Shown one piece after another: positions 59,228 through 64,000 of a stretch of 64,000 nt of DNA. Location: contig CM060918.1 in assembly GCA_030737875.1 (NCBI GenBank), positions 777,412,552 through 777,476,551 on the forward strand, read 5' to 3'. A program made the position numbers and the translations under genes. Numbering within the stretch: position 1 is the stretch's first letter; each line of letters opens with the position of its first letter. The DNA is from Allium sativum (lineage: Eukaryota; Streptophyta; Magnoliopsida; Asparagales; Amaryllidaceae). The notes below the pieces were generated by a model. It searched no databases. It saw only the letters and a list, made by a program, of their open reading frames with translations, and was not told the DNA's origin.

Positions 59228-59605
59228 GTCGACCGCCATAGTTCAAATTAAAATTCATTTTCAACCAGAACTATTACCGGTCGACTGCTACAAAAACACC
59301 TGTCGACCGATCAAGTCAAAATCTTATACATTTTCATCCAGAACTTTTCCGGTCGACCGCCTACTTTCTACCCTGTCGACCGGTCATTTATAATTTATAT
59401 GACCAATCTTTCCAGAACTTTTTCCTGTCGACTGCCCTAATATAACCTGTCGACCGGTCCATTTAAAATCGTATTCTCCAATATTTCCAGAACTTTTAAC
59501 GGTCGACCGCCCCTATATCACCTGTCGACCGGCCTTAACAAAATTTTGTATAATTTTTTTTCAGAACTTCAAACTGTCGACCGGTCCATTATTAGCTGTC
59601 GACCG
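59228..59605. promoter_or_regulatory. Array of eleven GTCGAC boxes between the accessory ORFs
   Basis: GTCGACCG or GTCGACTG starts at 59228, 59280, 59302, 59352, 59375, 59427, 59449, 59502, 59524, 59576 and 59598. After the first they come in five pairs with 22-23 bp inside a pair and 72-75 bp from pair to pair, close to whole helical turns. Each repeat unit also carries tttccagaactttt. No frame runs through the array. It ends about 150 bp before the ATG of accessory ORF 2. Confidence 0.93.
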
Positions 59606-59754
59606 GTTTCGCTGATTTTTGAGTTTTCACCAATCAACACGTCCTTTCCTTTTTAAATCTTATATCCTTTCACCAAAGGTCATCTTTTTTCATTGTCTTC
59701 CTTGTTAAAAACCCTACTTCAAAAATTCTTTAATCAATCTTCCAAAAGGAATCA

Positions 59755-61110
59755 ATGGCCCCAAAGCAAAAGATGTCCAAAACATCATCTTCTCAAACTC
59801 CTGTTCAACCTATTGATACTCAAATCAAACAATGGCTAATGGATCCTCTTGCAGTGAAGAGATGGAACAAGATGAAAGACTATACAATTCACCACGGATG
59901 CTTTCTCAAATTCTCTGATTTCGTCCTCTACGACGTTAGTGATCTATCAAACAGAGCGGGTATAGAGTCTCTTCTAAATTTTGAAGACAATCATGTTGAG
60001 ATAAGCCATATTTTGATAAAATTATTCTATGCTAATCTCAATTTAGACAAATTTAAGCCTCAAAATTCTGATGATTGCTTATGGTCAGTGGTGTGTGGCC
60101 AACACATCTTTCTCTCCAAAGATCGAATGGCAGAAATTCTTCGAACCCACAATGATGGAATTCAATTTACTAGTGAGTTCTGCCCTATTCATATTCGTGA
60201 TAAATATAGTCACCTTTTTATTGAAGACCATAAGTCAAGTACTAAAGGTATTAATCTAAGACCATCCGCTAGAGTTCTACACCTTTGTACCACACATTCT
60301 CTTCTTCCTAGAACCGGAAATTTTGATGCGGTATACAAAGAAAACTTTAAGGCACTATATGCCATTTATGCAAATATCAGAGTGAATTGGGTTGCGATGA
60401 TATTTGACGAGATTTTGATGGTTAATAAACGCTCAAGGCCTCACTTGTTTTATAACGAGTATATTATGCGTTGCCTCATGGAATGTGGCGTAAGATCTCC
60501 TCCATCAAGAATATCAATACCAAAATGTATTGATAAAGCTTCTAAAAAGAGGATGAAGCTTCCAATTCCATATTTGAATATTATTCCTTTTGAACAATAT
60601 GTCGAACAAGGACCACCTCCACCTCCACAAACTTCCACTTCTCAAGTTCCTACTCATAGGCCTGAAGATGTTGTGATTCCGCCTCCTACTTCTTCTACTA
60701 AGGATACACTTGAGCAAATCGCCCGAAATCAGTTCTTACTTGAAGCTAGGCTTAAAAGAACCGATAATAAACTCGACCGCTTAGATTCTAAACTTGATAA
60801 GCGGTTCAATAAATTGAAATCTTTCTTTGGGACGATTTGGGAAGCCATCGCTTGTGCTTCGACCTCTGCACCACTTGCTCAAGACCCAGGTAAACGTCCA
60901 ATGCCGCCTACATTTACATGGTCTTCCTCTGAAGAAGGTACGAGTTCGGGAGCAAGTACTCAACACATGCTAGGTCGTGGAATGTCACACATTGAGGAGG
61001 GAACTCATGACGATGATAGTAACAGTGATGATGAGGAACGAGAGGAGGAAGGTGACAAGGACGAAGGAGAAGATAGTGATTCTGATTGGCCTCCACAATC
61101 ACCACAATAG
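59755..61110 (+). CDS. Accessory ORF 2 of element A (451 aa, 'putative plant transposon protein'-like)
   Basis: A complete frame between pol and the 3' LTR, where some Sireviruses carry an 'envelope-like' gene. Residues ~25-265 look folded and follow the pattern of the plant-transposon-associated domain seen in many plant elements: LIKLFYANLNL (88-98), a V.G..I.LS...MAEIL stretch (113-129), LRPSARVLHL (168-177), SLLPRTGNFD (182-191) and a final MECGVRSPP. A polyproline linker (287-311) is followed by a coiled coil (~318-358; LEARLKRTDNKLDRLDSKL), then a Ser/Thr- and Asp/Glu-rich tail (~380-451). I see no signal peptide or transmembrane segment, so an envelope role is not supported. A Gag- or nucleic-acid-interacting helper is equally possible. 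The function is unknown. Confidence 0.75.
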   Translation: MAPKQKMSKTSSSQTPVQPIDTQIKQWLMDPLAVKRWNKMKDYTIHHGCFLKFSDFVLYDVSDLSNRAGIESLLNFEDNHVEISHILIKLFYANLNLDKFKPQNSDDCLWSVVCGQHIFLSKDRMAEILRTHNDGIQFTSEFCPIHIRDKYSHLFIEDHKSSTKGINLRPSARVLHLCTTHSLLPRTGNFDAVYKENFKALYAIYANIRVNWVAMIFDEILMVNKRSRPHLFYNEYIMRCLMECGVRSPPSRISIPKCIDKASKKRMKLPIPYLNIIPFEQYVEQGPPPPPQTSTSQVPTHRPEDVVIPPPTSSTKDTLEQIARNQFLLEARLKRTDNKLDRLDSKLDKRFNKLKSFFGTIWEAIACASTSAPLAQDPGKRPMPPTFTWSSSEEGTSSGASTQHMLGRGMSHIEEGTHDDDSNSDDEEREEEGDKDEGEDSDSDWPPQSPQ

Positions 61111-61428
61111 TCTCTACGCATCATTTCTTACGCTTTGATCTATGAACTTCTATTTCATTTGTTTTGTATTAACTATACTATCTCCTTGTGCTCGTTTGGT
61201 TTGACTTGTAACTCGTACAATATTCTATGGATTTTTAGTAGTATGGTATCTCTGTAAATTATTGTTTTCTTATGCATTATTATGAAAACCCTTTTTGTCG
61301 ATGACAAAGGGGGAGAAAATGTTACTAACAAGTGTTATGCAGATTATATAATTCAGGGGGAGCATATATACGGGGGAGCAATATACAAGGAACAATACCT
61401 TTATTATGCCAGGTTGTCATCAATCAAA
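61111..61428 (+). other. Element A 3' region with repeated PPT-like boxes
   Basis: This non-coding stretch holds gatgacaaagggggagaa (about 61300-61317) and two gggggagca boxes (about 61356 and 61372) before the true polypurine tract. Repeated PPT-like motifs upstream of the 3' LTR are a Sirevirus habit, and the minus-strand relic at 2875-3110 has the same set. Confidence 0.8.
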
Positions 61429-61439
61429 AAGGGGGAGAA
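61426..61439 (+). other. Polypurine tract of element A
   Basis: AAAAAGGGGGAGAA directly abuts the 3' LTR. Confidence 0.95.
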
Positions 61440-62669
61440 TGTTGAGTCGAAGCGTCGATGGTTATTTTGATTTATGACAAGAAGAAGCTTCTACATCGAC
61501 AAAAAGAAGACAAGATGACTTCATAGGTTAGAAGTTGATTATTTAGAGTTATAAAATGTTAAAATCTATCCTCAAATAATCATACTTCTAATTGTTTGAA
61601 AATACTACTCATGAAGACATTTTTTATGCATATGACCAAAAACATGTCGACCTACAATTTTTTATAGGTCAACAGGTTTTTAAATTGTAACGGTCAAAAA
61701 TAGGTCGACCTATAAAATTTTATAGGTCAACAGGTTTTTGAATTCCAACGGCTAAAAACATGTCGACCTATAAAATTCTATAGGTCAACAGGTTTTTGAA
61801 TTTTGACCGTTATATTGAAAAGTCATCTTCCTTCTTCAAGGGTTGCATCCATTTTTCTTCATGAATAATCACTCCTTTTAGATGCATCTTTTCACCAACA
61901 TTTGCAACCTCTCGATCTCTATAAATACATGATTTTACAATCATCCAAATCACCGAAATTTCTCTCTATTTTCTGATCTATCTTGCAATATTCTTCTCGT
62001 TCAAAAAGCACTCAAAAAGCATTCATTTTATCGGTTGAATCTCCAAGCATATTTCATACACTTGTGATTCAATTCGATATTATACTTCCTAATCTTTCTA
62101 AACATCAAATTTCATTTGAGGATAAGATTATAGGAAGGGTGTACTCAATCGTTGGCTAATCAGTGTTGAAAGAAGAACACAGTTAGAAGTCAAACTCTTG
62201 TAATTGTCCTGTGTGGGTAAGCTTGTAGCCCGTGAAATCAAGTGGGTAAGCTTGTAGCCCGTGAAATCAAGTGGGTAAGCTTGTAGCCCGTGAAATCAAG
62301 TGGGTAAGCTTGTAGCCCGTGAAATCAAGTGGGTAAGCTTGTAGCCCGTGAAATCAAGTGGGTAAGCTTGTGGCCCGTGAAATCAAGTGGGTAAGCTTGT
62401 AGCCCGTGAAATCAAGTGGGTAAACTTGTAGCCCGTAAATCAAGTAGTTGTGAACCTGTTCCTCCGGGTGAAGCGAGGGTATTGTTTAGTGAAAAGCCGA
62501 AGAGGAGCTTCGGGACTGGACGTAGGACTGGAGGTCCGAACCAGTATAAAAATCCTGGTGTCGTTACTCTACTTTACTTTACTTTACTGCATATATATAT
62601 TGTTATCATATTCCGCATAGCCATATTATAGATCCTGCACAAGTCGCGTACACACATCCGACCTTTTCA
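61440..62669 (+). mobile_element. Element A 3' LTR, 1230 bp
   Basis: Same ends as 52275-53475 (TGTTGAGTCG...CCTTTTCA). It is 29 bp longer because the minisatellite (62215-62445) has eight units instead of seven. The G/A variant pattern among units also differs between the two LTRs. Confidence 0.97.
62215..62445. repeat. 29-bp minisatellite in element A 3' LTR, 8 units
   Basis: Units start every 29 bp from 62215 to 62418. The last is the same shortened form as in the 5' LTR. One unit has the tgtggccc variant, against three in the 5' LTR. Confidence 0.97.
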
Positions 62670-62674
62670 ATGTG
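62670..62674. repeat. TSD (ATGTG), right of element A
   Basis: It matches 52270-52274. Confidence 0.97.
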
Positions 62675-62820
62675 TTGAATGAAATATTTTAACAATAAAA
62701 TTAACATCTTTATCATTATAAAATAAAGGTTCATGTGTTGACAGTACTCATCCGTTGAGATTAGTCATGTGTTGAACGAAATATTTTAACAATAAAATTT
62801 ACATCTTTATCATAAATAAA
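62675..62820. repeat. 96-bp tandem repeat, right half
   Basis: It resumes the unit cut at 52274, followed by another unit beginning at 62728 (ggttcatgtgttgacagtac). A diverged copy (gtggacagtactcattcgtg) lies near 62999. Without element A the array would hold about three to four units. Confidence 0.9.
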
Positions 62821-64000
62821 AATAGAAACTAATTGGAAAATAGATAAGATGAGTGGTTTCCTGGGTATTGATTTCGGCCTTCGGGGTTAATATTCAGGGA
62901 ATCGTTCTCTTACTAATTTACGACTGGAGTCTAATTTAAATCAAACGATAGATACCATAATTTTTATAAAATATATTGAATAACAAAAATAGTCACACGT
63001 GGACAGTACTCATTCGTGAGATTAGTCATGTGTGGACAAAAATATAGATTCACGTATTGAATAGAATAAATATTCATTTGTTGAATAGAATAACGGAATT
63101 ATTGAAATATATAAAGCCGTGTTGATTAGAGATGCGCTATTTTGATGCTAACGATATTTATATCGATTATATTCGTTTTTATAATTGAATCGAGTATATA
63201 ACTAATTTGAATTGAATCGAATATATAACGAATTTGAATTGAATTGAAATGAATTTTAAAACGAATTTATAAGGAAAAATTCAATTTTGATTTGAATTGG
63301 AAATGGAAGTCGAAATGTTTTTGAAACGAATTTAAAACTATTTATAAAATTCGTTTTAAATAGAAATCGACGAAATATATATTATACATATAATATAACG
63401 GCCTGAATAGAACATGCTGCGCCGCGGTAGTTCGTGAATTTCGACCATTGATTTCGAACGGACATTACGGGAGATCCGACCGTCGGATTCTCCTCAAATC
63501 GGAACCGTTGGGTTCGTATCGAAAAGTGCTTTCTAACGAATATTAGAAATTTGAAATCTAATGGTTGGATTTGGAGATACGTCCAAATCAAATTTGGAAA
63601 AGGTCGCTGTAAGTGCAGTTCGATGGCCGTTGATGGAAATCGACTGTACGGGCCTTGATAAAATTATTAAAAATAGTAATAATTTGTGTAGAATCATAAG
63701 AAATGATTTGGGAAAAATTGGGATGAAAAACTCCATATTTGAAAATATAAAAATAGATTTTTATCGAAATGAACTAGTTTTGAACTATAATTAAACCCGT
63801 TTATTTTTAAATAAATAGATTGGATTTCAAACGGGTTTTAAATAGAATTGATTAGTGGGTTTATCGTGAAGGGTGTTTTAAATAACACTTGTTCTTTAAC
63901 CCGATAATAAATAGAATGTCACTTGGGTTTATCGTGAACTGTGTTCTAAACGACATTAGTTCTTTAACCCAATAAAAGGAGTTTTAATGAATCTGCAATT
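62821..64000 (+). mobile_element. TGTAAC-family LTR material, plus strand, runs off the window
   Basis: The segment 63415-63620 (ccgcggtagttcgtgaattt, gatacgtccaaatcaaattt, ggtcgctgtaag) matches the conserved LTR-start blocks at 49655, 24280 and, reversed, 17640. There is no gene. The frame at 63561-63794 lies inside this conserved non-coding block. A 68-bp tandem pair (gggtttatcgtgaa at 63857 and 63925) with complementary gggtt/aaccc ends closes the window. Confidence 0.55.

Noticed and set aside
59755..61110. Calling accessory ORF 2 a viral envelope gene
   Set aside because: No signal peptide, fusion-like segment or transmembrane span is visible. Position after pol is the only argument.

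Overview
This window is nuclear DNA of a flowering plant, probably a eudicot, although I cannot name the species. The evidence is the very low GC content, the almost complete lack of host-type genes, and stacked plant LTR retrotransposons and DNA-transposon pieces. I see no convincing single-copy host gene, rRNA, tRNA or CRISPR array. Most of the sequence is a nest of mobile elements of different ages.

Bases 1-5379 hold AT-rich sequence, a (TA)n microsatellite and the 3' end of an old minus-strand copia element of Sirevirus type. Bases 5380-24765 hold three large minus-strand copies of a gypsy-type LTR family with TGTAAC-type ends. One of them (12399-17783) is a complete solo LTR with target-site duplications (TSDs). 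The same stretch has a copia 5' LTR plus broken gag (20632-21652), itself cut by an LTR, and faint CACTA-like pieces. Bases 24766-44320 hold a decayed Ty3/gypsy chromovirus of Tekay/Del type ('element C'). Its 5' LTR is split by a non-coding gypsy derivative with 4.2-kb LTRs and a 2.15-kb internal domain ('element B', 28114-38741, TSD ATAGT). Its 3' LTR is cut at 44321 by a CACTA-type terminus. Bases 44321-49069 hold the CACTA flank and a LINE ORF2 relic. Bases 49070-52274 and 62670-64000 hold plus-strand copies of the TGTAAC LTR family.

The prize is a young, nearly complete Ty1/copia element of the Sirevirus type ('element A', 52275-62669). It has 1.2-kb LTRs that differ by only about 0.6% plus one repeat unit, a perfect 5-bp TSD, a primer-binding site (PBS) and a polypurine tract (PPT). 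It encodes a long Gag, then protease, integrase, reverse transcriptase and RNase H in two broken frames. Two extra ORFs follow pol: a 148-aa protein with two CxxC pairs and a 451-aa protein with a folded N-terminal region, a coiled coil and an acidic tail. Between the two extra ORFs lies an ordered array of eleven GTCGAC boxes. The same box forms three phased near-palindromes in the LTR promoter, and it also recurs upstream of the TATA boxes of the unrelated elements B and C.

How the parts work together: the LTR promoter of element A would drive Gag and Pol. The stop and frame change between gag and pol can be removed in phase by a candidate 80-nt intron. The accessory ORFs could be driven by an internal TATA box (58546) and the GTCGAC array. 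A frameshift inside the integrase core makes this copy defective in cis.
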